Origin: Acidobacteriota bacterium
GTDB lineage: Bacteria; Acidobacteriota; Blastocatellia; Pyrinomonadales; Pyrinomonadaceae
Assembly (NCBI GenBank): GCA_016716435.1
Contig: JADJWI010000008.1
Span: 997,501-1,061,500 of the forward strand
Reading direction: 5' to 3'
DNA: 64,000 bases
Under the pieces are notes generated by a model. That model searched no databases. It saw only the letters and a program-made list of their open reading frames with translations, and was not told the origin of the DNA. Position 1 is the stretch's first letter, and the number at the start of each line of letters is the position of its first letter. The position numbers were made by a program, and so were the translations under genes. Below are positions 43,173-52,393 of this stretch, piece after piece.

Positions 43173-43212
43173 GAGCCCTGCCGATCCGAAAGATCGGCAC
43201 GGCTCCTTTTTT
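43173..43212 (+). terminator. Strong rho-independent terminator closing the stress/envelope cluster
   Basis: GAGCC-C-TGCCGATC, a CGAAA loop and GATCGGCA-C-GGCTC form a 13-pair stem with one internal C/C mismatch, followed by TTTTTT at 43207-43212. It lies 65 bases after the small membrane gene. Confidence 0.9.
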
Positions 43213-43323
43213 CATCGCAATTGCTCCCGGACAAACAGCTTCGTGGATCCATCGATCCTCTTCATCGGATCGCGTTGATATAGCCTTCGCTATTCGGATG
43301 AGTTTTGAGATAGTTGTACCGTT

Positions 43324-44100
43324 ATGCCATTTAACTGGAGCGGCAAAGTCGTTTTCCTAACCGGAGCGTCGAGCGGGATCGGCGAAGGGCTTGCTCTTGC
43401 ACTCGCGAAACAGGGCGCCGTTCTGGGCCTTTTAGCCCGTCGAAAAGAGTTACTTGAAGACCTGGCAGACCGCTGCCGGGCATCCGGCGGGACCGCGCGT
43501 GTTTTTCCGATCGACGTAACTGATGAAGCGGCCGTGGATGAAGCTGCCGATGAGATGCGATCGGAGTTTGGAAGAATTGATATTTTGATCGCCAATGCGG
43601 GCATCGGTGGAAATGACGAAGACACGCGATCTTATCGTCCGTTCTCGGTTAAGAAGGTCATTGACATCAATCTGCTCGGAGCGGTCAACGCGGTCCACGC
43701 TGTTGCACCGCAGATGGTTGAGCAGGGCAGCGGGCATTTGGTCGCGATCTCAAGCCTCGCGGGGTTTCGCGGACTTCCAAAGTCAGCGGCCTATTCGGCG
43801 AGCAAGGCGGGAATGACGGCGTTTTTTGAAAGCCTTCGGCTCGACCTCAAACACAAAGGCATCGATGTCACGATAATTCAGCCCGGATTTATTCGAACCC
43901 CGCTTACTTCCGGACGTGCGAATAAAATGCCCTTCCTGATGGAACTTGACGACGCGATCCCGCTATTCATCAAGGCGATTGAAAAGAAGAAGCGATTTTC
44001 CGCTTTCCCGTGGCAGCTTGCCACCATCGTCCGGGCCGGAAAGTTCATGCCCGCGTGGCTTTATGACCGCATCGCAGGAAAGGCCCGCTACCGCGAATAG
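43324..44100 (+). CDS. SDR-family oxidoreductase (classical)
   Basis: The 258-residue Rossmann enzyme has the cofactor loop TGASSGIG, NAG (IANAGIGG), a catalytic Ser in ISSLAGFRG and the Tyr157-x3-Lys161 of YSASKAGM, so its active site is complete. The C-terminal FSAFPWQLATIVR resembles dehydrogenases/epimerases that act on long hydrophobic substrates. It has no obvious operon partner, lying between the terminator and uppP. The specific substrate cannot be inferred. Confidence 0.85.
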   Translation: MPFNWSGKVVFLTGASSGIGEGLALALAKQGAVLGLLARRKELLEDLADRCRASGGTARVFPIDVTDEAAVDEAADEMRSEFGRIDILIANAGIGGNDEDTRSYRPFSVKKVIDINLLGAVNAVHAVAPQMVEQGSGHLVAISSLAGFRGLPKSAAYSASKAGMTAFFESLRLDLKHKGIDVTIIQPGFIRTPLTSGRANKMPFLMELDDAIPLFIKAIEKKKRFSAFPWQLATIVRAGKFMPAWLYDRIAGKARYRE

Positions 44101-44120
44101 CAAACGGCGACCTCAAACGC

Positions 44121-44126
44121 TATAAT
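44121..44126 (+). promoter_or_regulatory. Possible -10 element upstream of uppP
   Basis: A perfect TATAAT lies 41 bases upstream of the uppP start. No good -35 occurs at 16-18 bases, so this is a weak suggestion. Confidence 0.25.
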
Positions 44127-44167
44127 CCTCACTAGTTTGCCCACATCGCTGTCCCCGTTTCCGGTTT

Positions 44168-45064
44168 ATGAACTATATTCAAGCGATCATCCTTGGCATT
44201 GTTCAGGGGCTTACCGAATTCATTCCAATAAGTTCGACCGCGCATCTCGTGTTCGCCAGCCGCTGGACGAGCATCTATGGCGGCGACCCGCAGCAGATAA
44301 CGGCGACAATGGCCGTCATTCAGCTTGGCACGATCGCCGCGGTGCTTGTTTATTTTGCATCGGACATTCTGAACATCGCTAACGCATTTATTCGCGACCA
44401 TTGGGGCGTTCTCACCCGCAAGAACCCGGTTCGCCATTCGGGCACAAGGGGCGTGCGGCCGATCTGGCTTTCGAGCGAGGCATGGCTAGGGTGGCTGATC
44501 ATCATCGGATCGGTTCCGATCGGCATCGTCGGGCTTTTTTTCAAAGATTTCATCGAGGGCCCGAACACGAAGAATCTCTGGATCATCGCGACGATGCTCA
44601 TCGTCATCGGCCTACTGCTTGGGCTAGCAGAATTGGTCGGAAGCCAGCGGAAAGAAATGCGGTCAATGGGCATTTTTGACGCGATCGTCGTCGGGTTGTC
44701 GCAGGTGCTTTCACTAATGCCTGGTGCAAGCCGTTCGGGCTCAACTATCATGGGCGGGCTCTTTATCGGGCTAAACCGCGAGACGGCGGCACGCTTTTCA
44801 TTCCTGCTTTCAATACCGGCGATTACGGCGGCAGGACTTCTCCAACTTCGCGAGGCGTGGAGCCTTTTACCGGACGATGCTTGGGGACCGCTGATCGTCT
44901 CAACCATCGTATCTGCTATCGTCGGGTATCTCGCGATCTGGTTCCTGCTGGCGTTTTTGCGAAAGAATTCGACCTTGATCTTCATCGTTTATCGCGTCCT
45001 TTTAGGCATCATCTTGCTCGTTCTTCTCTGGCAGGGCGTGCTCAGTCCCGTGGTGAGTATTTAA
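44168..45064 (+). CDS. uppP: Undecaprenyl-diphosphatase
   Basis: The 298-residue polytopic enzyme recycles undecaprenyl pyrophosphate for cell-wall and LPS synthesis. BacA/UppP motifs are GLTEFIPISSTAHL (residues about 14-27) and LMPGASRSGSTIMGGL (about 180-195), together with roughly eight spans. Length is slightly above the E. coli enzyme, from a longer loop after the first motifs (RKNPVRHSGTRG). It precedes recJ by 12 bases, so both may share a transcript. Confidence 0.95.
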   Translation: MNYIQAIILGIVQGLTEFIPISSTAHLVFASRWTSIYGGDPQQITATMAVIQLGTIAAVLVYFASDILNIANAFIRDHWGVLTRKNPVRHSGTRGVRPIWLSSEAWLGWLIIIGSVPIGIVGLFFKDFIEGPNTKNLWIIATMLIVIGLLLGLAELVGSQRKEMRSMGIFDAIVVGLSQVLSLMPGASRSGSTIMGGLFIGLNRETAARFSFLLSIPAITAAGLLQLREAWSLLPDDAWGPLIVSTIVSAIVGYLAIWFLLAFLRKNSTLIFIVYRVLLGIILLVLLWQGVLSPVVSI

Positions 45065-45076
45065 CGGCACGGCCAA

Positions 45077-46777
45077 ATGCAGAAACGTTGGAAGATCGCA
45101 AAACACGACCACGCCGCCGCGTATAGGCTCGCCTCGGAACGTGGCGTCCATAGACTCGTCGCGGCGCTTATGATCGCCCGTGGACACGCGGATACTGAAT
45201 CAGCACGGGTATTTCTTTCTCCTTCGCTCGACCATCTGCATCAACCCAATCTTTTGAAGGGACTTAGCGACGCGGTCGAGCGTATCGAGACCGCCATCCG
45301 CGCGAACGAGAAGATCCTTATCTGGGGTGATTATGACGTTGACGGCACTACCGGGACGGTTCTGCTTCGCAGCGTTTTGAAGATACTCGGGGCGGCGACG
45401 GAGTATCACATCCCGAATCGTTTTACCGAAGGTTATGGGGTAAACATCGAATCACTCCGAGCTGCGAAGGAGCGAGGTTGTTCGCTTGCTATCACCGTCG
45501 ATTGCGGCATCCGCAGCTTTGAGCCGCTTGAATGGGCGGCGGAGAACGGCCTTGACGTGATCGTTACCGATCACCATCTTTCCGACGAAGAACGCGGCAA
45601 TCCGCCGGCGGTCGCGGTGGTCAATCCCAATCAACCTGGTTGCGAGTATCCAGATAAAAACCTTGCGGGCGTCGGCGTGGCTTTCAAGCTCGCACATGCA
45701 CTTCTGCGGTCGGCGGGCAAAGAAGAGCTTGTCCAGTCTTTTCTCAAGATCGCCGCCATCGGCACGGTCGCGGACATAATGCAGCTCACCGGCGAGAATC
45801 GGGCGATAGTCGCGCTCGGGCTTCGCGATCTGCCGAACACAAGCAATTACGGGCTCAAAGCATTAATGGAGGCCGCTGGCTGCACTTCCGAGATGACGAG
45901 TATGCATATCGGGTTTCGGCTCGGTCCGCGGATCAACGCTGCCGGCCGAATGGACCTCGGCCGCCATGTCGTCGAACTTTTCGAGTCTGAGGATTTCGGA
46001 GCCGCACGAAAACTCGCGGAAATGCTCGACTCGCGCAATCGCGAGCGGCAGACCGAGCAGCAAAAGATAACAGAACTCGCGCTCCTGCAGGCTGCCGAGC
46101 AAGGGACCGACGCGTTCGTCGTTGTCGCTGGCGAGGGATGGCACCGCGGAGTTATCGGACTTGCTGCGTCGCGAATTGCCGAGCGGCTTTATCGGCCGGC
46201 GATCGTTCTTTCTATTGAGAATGGAACCGCAACGGGGAGTGCCCGGAGCATCGGTAAGTTTCACCTGCTGAAAGCGCTTGAGAGCTGTTCCGAACTGTTC
46301 GATCAGTTCGGCGGACACGCGGCGGCTGCGGGAATGAAATTGCCGACGGCGAACATCGAGCTGTTGCGGCGGGCACTTTGCGACTATGCCGCCGCAGAGC
46401 TTACGGGCGATCTTTTGACGCCGGAGCTGAATATCGATGCTCGCATTTCGCCGGAATCTCTTTCGATCGGGCTCGTAAGAGAAATTGCACGAATGGAGCC
46501 GTTTGGGGCCGGAAACCCAAAGCCCGTGCTTGCGACCAAAGGGCTTGCTCTTCGCTTTGAGCCGAAGGTGATGAAAGACCGGCACCTGAAGCTTTATCTC
46601 GGCGACCGCGATGGTCGGCGTTTTGAGGCGGTTTGGTGGGACGGTGTAGAGAAAGGAAAAGAGCAAACTCTTGCAGTCGGGCGCAACATCGAAGTTGCTT
46701 ATACGCTGGACGTAAACTCCTGGCAGGGAACTGAACGGCTTCAGCTTGTGATAGAGGACTTACGGGACGATAATTAA
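45077..46777 (+). CDS. recJ: Single-stranded-DNA-specific exonuclease RecJ
   Basis: The 566-residue enzyme degrades single-stranded DNA 5' to 3' in recombination and repair. DHH/DHHA1 motifs are DYDVDGTTGT, DCGIRSFEP, VTDHHLSDE, and GFRLGPRINAAGRM, followed by GWHRGVIGLAASRI and FGGHAAAAGMKLP. The OB-like C-terminus contains RFEAVWWDGVEKG. Motif order and length are typical. It stops 3 bases before the LptC/A-like gene. Confidence 0.95.
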   Translation: MQKRWKIAKHDHAAAYRLASERGVHRLVAALMIARGHADTESARVFLSPSLDHLHQPNLLKGLSDAVERIETAIRANEKILIWGDYDVDGTTGTVLLRSVLKILGAATEYHIPNRFTEGYGVNIESLRAAKERGCSLAITVDCGIRSFEPLEWAAENGLDVIVTDHHLSDEERGNPPAVAVVNPNQPGCEYPDKNLAGVGVAFKLAHALLRSAGKEELVQSFLKIAAIGTVADIMQLTGENRAIVALGLRDLPNTSNYGLKALMEAAGCTSEMTSMHIGFRLGPRINAAGRMDLGRHVVELFESEDFGAARKLAEMLDSRNRERQTEQQKITELALLQAAEQGTDAFVVVAGEGWHRGVIGLAASRIAERLYRPAIVLSIENGTATGSARSIGKFHLLKALESCSELFDQFGGHAAAAGMKLPTANIELLRRALCDYAAAELTGDLLTPELNIDARISPESLSIGLVREIARMEPFGAGNPKPVLATKGLALRFEPKVMKDRHLKLYLGDRDGRRFEAVWWDGVEKGKEQTLAVGRNIEVAYTLDVNSWQGTERLQLVIEDLRDDN

Positions 46778-46780
46778 GCA

Positions 46781-49378
46781 ATGGCCGCGAGCGAGCGAAA
46801 TGTCAAGAAAATGCAGAAGCGGGCGTATTTGCCGCTCGTTATGCGCGCCGTTGCCGCGGTAGTGCTTGTGGCCACGGTCATAGGCGTGATCGTGTATTTA
46901 TCACGCGGTGATGCCAATGCCGAGTTTCGTGCCCGCGGGCTTCCCGCTTCGCTTTCAAAAGACGTGATCGCGGTGGTCGATGGCTACGAACGACGCGAGG
47001 TCGAGAACGGTGTCACCAAATACGCCATCCGAGCCGACCGGGCAACTACCTTTACCGATAATCACCAGGAGCTGGAGAACGTCTTTCTTGAGGTTTTTGA
47101 CGAAGAGGCTCGGCCAAACCGGATCAAGGCCGCCAGGGCGATCTATCTGCCGGGCGAGGAGAAGACGTTCAAAGTCTTTTTTGACGGCAATGTTCACGTC
47201 GATTCTGCCGACGGCCTTAAGCTTGCAACCGCGATCATTGTTTATGACCACGCCACCGGCGTTGCTGAAGCTGACCGTCCGATCCAATTCACCCGCGAGA
47301 ACGTTTCTGGAAATTCCGAGTCGGCGACTGTATTCGTTAATGAAAAGCGGGTTGAGCTTCGCGGTGCCGTAGTTATTGAGGGCTCCGATGCGGTCGAAGG
47401 CGTTGCGGGTACGAATGGCCCATGGAAAATGAACTCCAACTTCGCATCCTACGATTATGGAAAGAACCTGGCAGAGCTACGCGGCGATGTAGTTGTCGAA
47501 ACGACGTCTGATGTGCTGAAAGCGGGACGCGCGGCGGTTACGCTCGCAAAGGTCAGCGAGACGGCGGCCGATGTGGCTCAGGCCGAGCTTTTTGATGGCG
47601 TAAACATCGAGAGCCAGGACACGGGCGGAGAGAAGCGAACGATCACGGCAAATTACGGTAAGTACGATAAAACGGCGGGCACATTTGATCTACAGGGCAA
47701 TGTTGTCATTAATGCACCGAGTGAAAATGGACCGGTGAAGCTGACCGCGGCGACGGCTCTCTACAACGAGCGTGCCCCTTCAGCCAGATTGCTCGGCGGC
47801 GGCACCATTGAGACACCGCGTGAAAGGATAAGCGGCGGCGAGATCAATGCCCAGCTTGCCCCGGGCGGAAAGCTTCGTGCAGCCTCCGTCGTCAATAATG
47901 CAAAGGTCACCCAGAATTCGACCGAGCGAAGCCTAGATCTTGCTGCCACCCGAATTGATGCTGCCTTTGATGCTTCGGGAGAGCTTACGCGTGCCGAGCT
48001 TAAAGAACAGGCGACGGCTGTTGTTATCCCTGCGAACGCGGCGGGGTATTCGAAGGCAAGCCTCGCAGCGGCCTGGTCGATCCAGATAGTTATGGATAAA
48101 GGCCTGGCGAAGACGATGATAACAGACGGACGGACAACCCTCGTCCTCGACCCTCAGGTTGGCGACAATGCCTCGACTCGGCGGACCATTCGAGCAGATA
48201 AGATAAACACAGCATTCGGTCCTGATGGTAAGACACTTGCTCGGGCCGAAGCGATCGGAAATTCAGAGCTCGACATTGAGCCCGTTAATGCCGGGCCGGA
48301 GATCTACCGGACCATCGTCGCCGCTCCGCGGTTCGATTGCGACTTTTTTCCCGGACGCAATTTTGCCCGTAAGTGCGATGCCGGCCGAGGCGTTCGGACC
48401 CGGCGTTTGCCGACGGTTGCCCGCGAGGGCCGCGGCGAGCAGGTGATGACCTCAGATACAGCGACCGCACTTTTCCGCGACGATTCGCGGGATGTGGAGA
48501 CGATGACTGCCGATGGCAACGCTCGGTTCACAGAATTCGACCGAAACGCATCTGCCTCCCGGTTCGTCTTTAATGCGGCCACGGAGGTCGTACAGCTTCG
48601 CGGAGGCTCGCCGACCGCTTGGGACTCGCGTGCCCGCGGCCGTGCCCGCGAGATCGATTGGGACGTCCGCAATCAGCGGTCAAAGCTTTCCGGTAACGTC
48701 AGCACGACATATTACAGCCAGGGCTCGACCGGCAATTCGGCGCCTTTCGGCTCGGTCAACGATCCGGTTTACATCACATCAAGCACCGCCGAGATAGACC
48801 ACCGCACCGAGGTAGCCGCGTTCATCGGCAATGCAAGGGCATGGCAGAAAGACAATTTCGTCAAAGGCGGACAGATCACGATCTTTCAGAAAGAGGCCCG
48901 CTTCCGAGCTGAAACCAATGTTGAAAGCCAGCTTTATGGGGTCAAGACCCGCGGCTCGGGTGGCGCTATTCCTGTTTTTGCGAACGCTGATCGAATGGAC
49001 TATGACCGTGCGAGTTCGCAGATCGTTTATACCGGTACAGTACGGATCAAGCAGGGGCCGGAGCAGATAAATGCTGAGGTCGGAAAGATCTTTTTGAGCA
49101 AAGAGAACGACATCGACAGGGCCGAATTTGAGCAGAATGTGACGATCACACAGCCCGGCCGAACTGCGAGCGGCAAGTCTGCTTTCTATTTTGCCGCTGA
49201 TGAGCGCGTCGTATTGCGAGGCGATCCGGCTCGTGTTCAGGACCCGCGAAGCGGCTCTACCCAATCTGCTGAGATCACCGTGTTTCTTCGAGATGATCGA
49301 GCGATAGCCGATGGCCGAAGCGAAACGAACGCCGCTGGCCGAAACCGTTCGGTTTACAAAGTTCAAAACCCAGACTAA
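46781..49378 (+). CDS. LptC/LptA-like LPS-export protein (long fused form)
   Basis: The 865-residue protein has a single N-terminal anchor (MRAVAAVVLVATVIGVIVYL, about 21-45) followed by an LptC-like segment (GYERREVENGVTKYAIRADRATTF..) and a very long series of OstA/LptA-like beta repeats to the end. It should bring together the LptC and LptA jobs of carrying LPS from the ABC transporter towards the outer membrane. E. coli splits this between two small proteins. Its end overlaps the lptB start region by 68 bases if the upstream lptB start is right. Fusion reading rests on similarity of motif style, not on alignment. Confidence 0.75.
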   Translation: MAASERNVKKMQKRAYLPLVMRAVAAVVLVATVIGVIVYLSRGDANAEFRARGLPASLSKDVIAVVDGYERREVENGVTKYAIRADRATTFTDNHQELENVFLEVFDEEARPNRIKAARAIYLPGEEKTFKVFFDGNVHVDSADGLKLATAIIVYDHATGVAEADRPIQFTRENVSGNSESATVFVNEKRVELRGAVVIEGSDAVEGVAGTNGPWKMNSNFASYDYGKNLAELRGDVVVETTSDVLKAGRAAVTLAKVSETAADVAQAELFDGVNIESQDTGGEKRTITANYGKYDKTAGTFDLQGNVVINAPSENGPVKLTAATALYNERAPSARLLGGGTIETPRERISGGEINAQLAPGGKLRAASVVNNAKVTQNSTERSLDLAATRIDAAFDASGELTRAELKEQATAVVIPANAAGYSKASLAAAWSIQIVMDKGLAKTMITDGRTTLVLDPQVGDNASTRRTIRADKINTAFGPDGKTLARAEAIGNSELDIEPVNAGPEIYRTIVAAPRFDCDFFPGRNFARKCDAGRGVRTRRLPTVAREGRGEQVMTSDTATALFRDDSRDVETMTADGNARFTEFDRNASASRFVFNAATEVVQLRGGSPTAWDSRARGRAREIDWDVRNQRSKLSGNVSTTYYSQGSTGNSAPFGSVNDPVYITSSTAEIDHRTEVAAFIGNARAWQKDNFVKGGQITIFQKEARFRAETNVESQLYGVKTRGSGGAIPVFANADRMDYDRASSQIVYTGTVRIKQGPEQINAEVGKIFLSKENDIDRAEFEQNVTITQPGRTASGKSAFYFAADERVVLRGDPARVQDPRSGSTQSAEITVFLRDDRAIADGRSETNAAGRNRSVYKVQNPD

Positions 49379-50147
49379 CCTCTCATTGGTGGAATCGGAT
49401 AAATCATTACAAAATGGCAAGGCCGCCGGAACCCTGGTGGCCACCGAGATGCGGAAGTCCTACGGTCGCCGTACTGTGGTTGATGGCGTAAGCCTTGAGA
49501 TGCACGATGGCGAGGTAGTCGGGCTGCTTGGTGCCAATGGTGCGGGCAAGACAACGACCTTTTATTTGCTTGCAGGGCTTGAACGGTCGGAGGGCGGGAA
49601 TATCTTTCTCAATGGCGATGACGTGACCCGCTTGCCGATGTATCTCCGTGCCCGGCTCGGGCTTGGCTATCTTCCTCAGGAGCCATCGATCTTTCGCAAA
49701 ATGACGGCAGAGCAAAACATACTCGCCGTTCTTGAAACTCGCGGGCTTTCGCGTGCGGAGCGGTTTGCGCGGCTTGAAGAGCTTCTTGAGGAATTCGGCG
49801 TCGAGCACGTCCGCAAGACGCGTGGTGATTCGCTTTCAGGTGGCGAAAGGCGTCGCGTCGAGATCGCTCGTTGCCTGGCATCGGACCCACATTTCATACT
49901 TCTTGATGAGCCCTTCGCCGGCATCGATCCGATAGCCGTCGAGGATATTCGCGAACTCATCCTCTACCTCAAAGGCCAGGGCATCGGAATATTGATCACC
50001 GACCACAACGTCCGCGAAACCCTCGGGATAACTGACCGCGCCTACATTATGTCCGAAGGAAAAATCCTCAGGTCAGGGCGGCCGGACGAATTGGTCGAGG
50101 ATGCAGAGGTTCGCCGAATATATCTTGGCGAACAGTTCAAGTTGTAG
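49311..50147 (+). CDS. lptB: LPS export ABC transporter ATP-binding protein LptB
   Basis: The ATPase powers LPS extraction from the inner membrane. Motifs are LLGANGAGKTTTFYLL (Walker A), the Q-loop PQEPSIF, LSGGERRRVEIARCL (signature) and ILLDEPFAGIDP (Walker B). The distinctive LptB C-terminus (ITDRAYIMSEGKILRSGRPDELVEDAEVRRIYLGEQFKL) is present. With the ATG at 49311 the protein carries about 45 extra N-terminal residues; a GTG at 49389 or an ATG near 49450 would give the usual length. Its place between the LptC/A-like gene and rpoN is the classical lpt-rpoN order. Confidence 0.93.
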   Translation: MAEAKRTPLAETVRFTKFKTQTNLSLVESDKSLQNGKAAGTLVATEMRKSYGRRTVVDGVSLEMHDGEVVGLLGANGAGKTTTFYLLAGLERSEGGNIFLNGDDVTRLPMYLRARLGLGYLPQEPSIFRKMTAEQNILAVLETRGLSRAERFARLEELLEEFGVEHVRKTRGDSLSGGERRRVEIARCLASDPHFILLDEPFAGIDPIAVEDIRELILYLKGQGIGILITDHNVRETLGITDRAYIMSEGKILRSGRPDELVEDAEVRRIYLGEQFKL

Positions 50148-50181
50148 CAGATAAACTTTCGCGTTTTCTCCTTAAAGAATC

Positions 50182-50187
50182 TATAAT
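50182..50187 (+). promoter_or_regulatory. Possible -10 element upstream of rpoN
   Basis: A perfect TATAAT lies 58 bases before rpoN in the 98-base gap after lptB. No convincing -35 is visible at 16-18 bases, so confidence is low. Confidence 0.25.
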
Positions 50188-50245
50188 CGAAGTCAGCAAG
50201 CAATTTTCGCACCACAAGTCACGGTGCGGCTCCGAACATCAGTAA

Positions 50246-51820
50246 ATGTCGTCTCTTCGCCTTACAACTTCATTGCAGCAAAAGATGGTGCTGACGCCGC
50301 AGCTCAGGCAGCGGATCGAGATGCTCCAGATGACGGCAATGGAACTCAGCGAGCTTATCGAGACTGAACTCGTCGCAAATCCGGTCCTTGAAGAGATCAC
50401 TCCGGGCGAAGAGATCCAAGAGGTTTCGGAACAGATCCTTGACCAGAACGCGGATGGATTTGACGACTTTCTACACAACGGCAAACCTGCATCCGAGGGC
50501 AACGAGGTCAACGATAGCGGCCGCGATGAGGCCCGGGAGTTCGACGGCGAGACCCAGACGCAAAACGCAGAGACCGCAGAATACGAGCGCGATGGAGAAT
50601 CGACGGAGAACGCTAGCGGCGACACTCAGGATTCTTTTGAAGAGGTAGATTACGGACGGGAGTTTCAGGAGTATCTCGATCCCGGGTACAAGACCCAGGA
50701 GATCGAATACAAGGACGATGCCCCTAGCTTTGAACAGTTTCTTTCGCACAAGCCGTCGCTGACCGACCACCTCGAGTGGCAGCTCTCGATGCAAGAGATC
50801 TCGGAGCGTTCACATGATGCCGCGATCGCGATAATCGGCAATCTTGATCCAGACGGCCGCCTCGCTGCCTCGGTCGAGGACATTTCGCAGATGGTCGGTG
50901 TTTCGACGGAACGAGTCGAAGAAATACGACAAATGATAATGCGGCTCGACCCCGTGGGATGTGCCGCTTTGGACGTCAAAGAATGCCTTCTCGTCCAGCT
51001 TGACGCGATGGGTGAAGGCAATTCGCTTGCCGTAACGCTTGTCCGAGACCACCTCGAGGATCTGCAACCACATCGGCTTCAGCATTTGGCAAAGGCAACA
51101 GGCGAATCGCTAGAGGTGCTGGACGCGGAGATCACTTTGATCCGCGATTTGGACCCTTTTCCCGCCCGTCCGTTCTCGGCTGAAGAGGCCGTTTTCGTGG
51201 CTCCGGAGGTGTATATCGAGAAGATCGATGAGGATTACGTCATCTATTTTGCTGACGATGGTTCACCGCGGCTCCGGATAAGCCAGACATATCACCAACT
51301 CCTCGATAAGAACGAAACGAACAAAGAAACAAAGGACTTCATCCGCGAGAAGGTGCGCTCCGCGGTCGACCTTCTGCGCAACATTGAACACCGACGGCAA
51401 ACAATCTACCGTGTCGTAGAGTGCATCGTCGATCGGCAGCGTGAGTTTCTGGATAAGGGTGTTGAGTACATCAAGCCGATGATGCTCAAGGACATCGCCG
51501 AGGATATTGGGATGCACCTTTCGACGATCTCGCGCGTGGTCAACAGAAAATATGCACATACGCCACAGGGCGTCATCGAACTTCGCCGTTTCTTCAGCGA
51601 GGGTATGATGAACGAGGACGGCGAGGAAGTTTCGACCCGTATCCTGAAGCTACGAATTAAGAAGCTGATCGAAGAGGAAGATACGAAAAAGCCTCTTACG
51701 GACGATCAGGTCGTGAAGATTCTTAGCAAGGAGGGCGTAAAGCTCTCGCGTAGGACGATCGCGAAGTACCGGGACCAGATGAAGATCCCCGGTTCCCGCG
51801 AGCGCAAGACGATCATTTAA
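50246..51820 (+). CDS. rpoN: RNA polymerase sigma-54 factor
   Basis: The 524-residue factor has the Gln-rich activator-interacting region I (SLQQKMVLTPQLRQRIEMLQ), an acidic region II expanded with Glu/Asp, the core-binding region, and the RpoN box-like DNA-binding C-terminus (SRRTIAKYRDQMKIPGS). It directs promoters that need enhancer-binding ATPases. Length is slightly over the common 480 because of the acidic linker (about 60-130). Followed by hpf with 39 bases between. This is the rpoN-hpf gene pair seen in many Gram-negative bacteria. Confidence 0.95.
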   Translation: MSSLRLTTSLQQKMVLTPQLRQRIEMLQMTAMELSELIETELVANPVLEEITPGEEIQEVSEQILDQNADGFDDFLHNGKPASEGNEVNDSGRDEAREFDGETQTQNAETAEYERDGESTENASGDTQDSFEEVDYGREFQEYLDPGYKTQEIEYKDDAPSFEQFLSHKPSLTDHLEWQLSMQEISERSHDAAIAIIGNLDPDGRLAASVEDISQMVGVSTERVEEIRQMIMRLDPVGCAALDVKECLLVQLDAMGEGNSLAVTLVRDHLEDLQPHRLQHLAKATGESLEVLDAEITLIRDLDPFPARPFSAEEAVFVAPEVYIEKIDEDYVIYFADDGSPRLRISQTYHQLLDKNETNKETKDFIREKVRSAVDLLRNIEHRRQTIYRVVECIVDRQREFLDKGVEYIKPMMLKDIAEDIGMHLSTISRVVNRKYAHTPQGVIELRRFFSEGMMNEDGEEVSTRILKLRIKKLIEEEDTKKPLTDDQVVKILSKEGVKLSRRTIAKYRDQMKIPGSRERKTII

Positions 51821-51859
51821 GTTTTACTGATTTCTCATATAGAGGTAGGTTTCAAAACC

Positions 51860-52390
51860 ATGAAAGTTGAATACACAGGAAGACACATTGAGGTAACCCC
51901 GGCTCTGAAGCAACATGTAAAAGAGCATTTCGATCGCATAGATCATCTCTTTCAGGGAAAGCCCGCAAAGGCCCAGGTGATCATAGAGGTTGAGAGAGGA
52001 AGGCACCGCTCGGAGATCATCGTCAAATGGCGAAATGATGTTCTGACCGCCACGACCGCGAACTCGGACATGTACAAGTCGCTTTCGCAATCGATCGACA
52101 AGATCGAGAAGCAAGCCCTGAAGCTTAAGAACAAGGTCATCGACAAAGCGCACAAGGCAACCAAGGCCGGCGTTATCGCGAACAAGGCGGTCGAGGTTCG
52201 CCCCGGGCCCGGTGCTCCGCGGATCATTAGGTCGCGTCGTTATGCCGTTAAGCCGATGTCGCCCGAAGAAGCCGTTCTGTTGGTTGCGGAATCAGATAAC
52301 GACTTTATCGTATTTCGTAACTCGGAGACTGAACGTATTTCTGTCGTGTATTCGCGCAAAGATGGAAATTTCGGGCTCATCGAACCCTGA
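51860..52390 (+). CDS. hpf: Long-form ribosome hibernation promoting factor
   Basis: The 176-residue protein has the N-terminal YfiA/HPF fold (MKVEYTGRHIEVTPALKQHVKEHFDRIDHLF, LTATTANSDMYKSLSQSIDKIEKQ) and the C-terminal dimerisation extension of long HPF (EAVLLVAESDNDFIVFRNSETERISVVYSRKDGNFGLIEP). It would pair ribosomes into inactive 100S dimers at slow growth. Gene order after rpoN is typical. The next gene hprK starts 3 bases later. Confidence 0.95.
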   Translation: MKVEYTGRHIEVTPALKQHVKEHFDRIDHLFQGKPAKAQVIIEVERGRHRSEIIVKWRNDVLTATTANSDMYKSLSQSIDKIEKQALKLKNKVIDKAHKATKAGVIANKAVEVRPGPGAPRIIRSRRYAVKPMSPEEAVLLVAESDNDFIVFRNSETERISVVYSRKDGNFGLIEP

Positions 52391-52393
52391 TCT

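Noticed and set aside
44350..44985. 211-codon frame antisense to uppP
   Set aside because: Fully inside a well-supported gene on the opposite strand, no domains.
48779..49444. 221-codon frame on the minus strand
   Set aside because: Antisense to the LptC/A-like gene and the lptB start, no family features.
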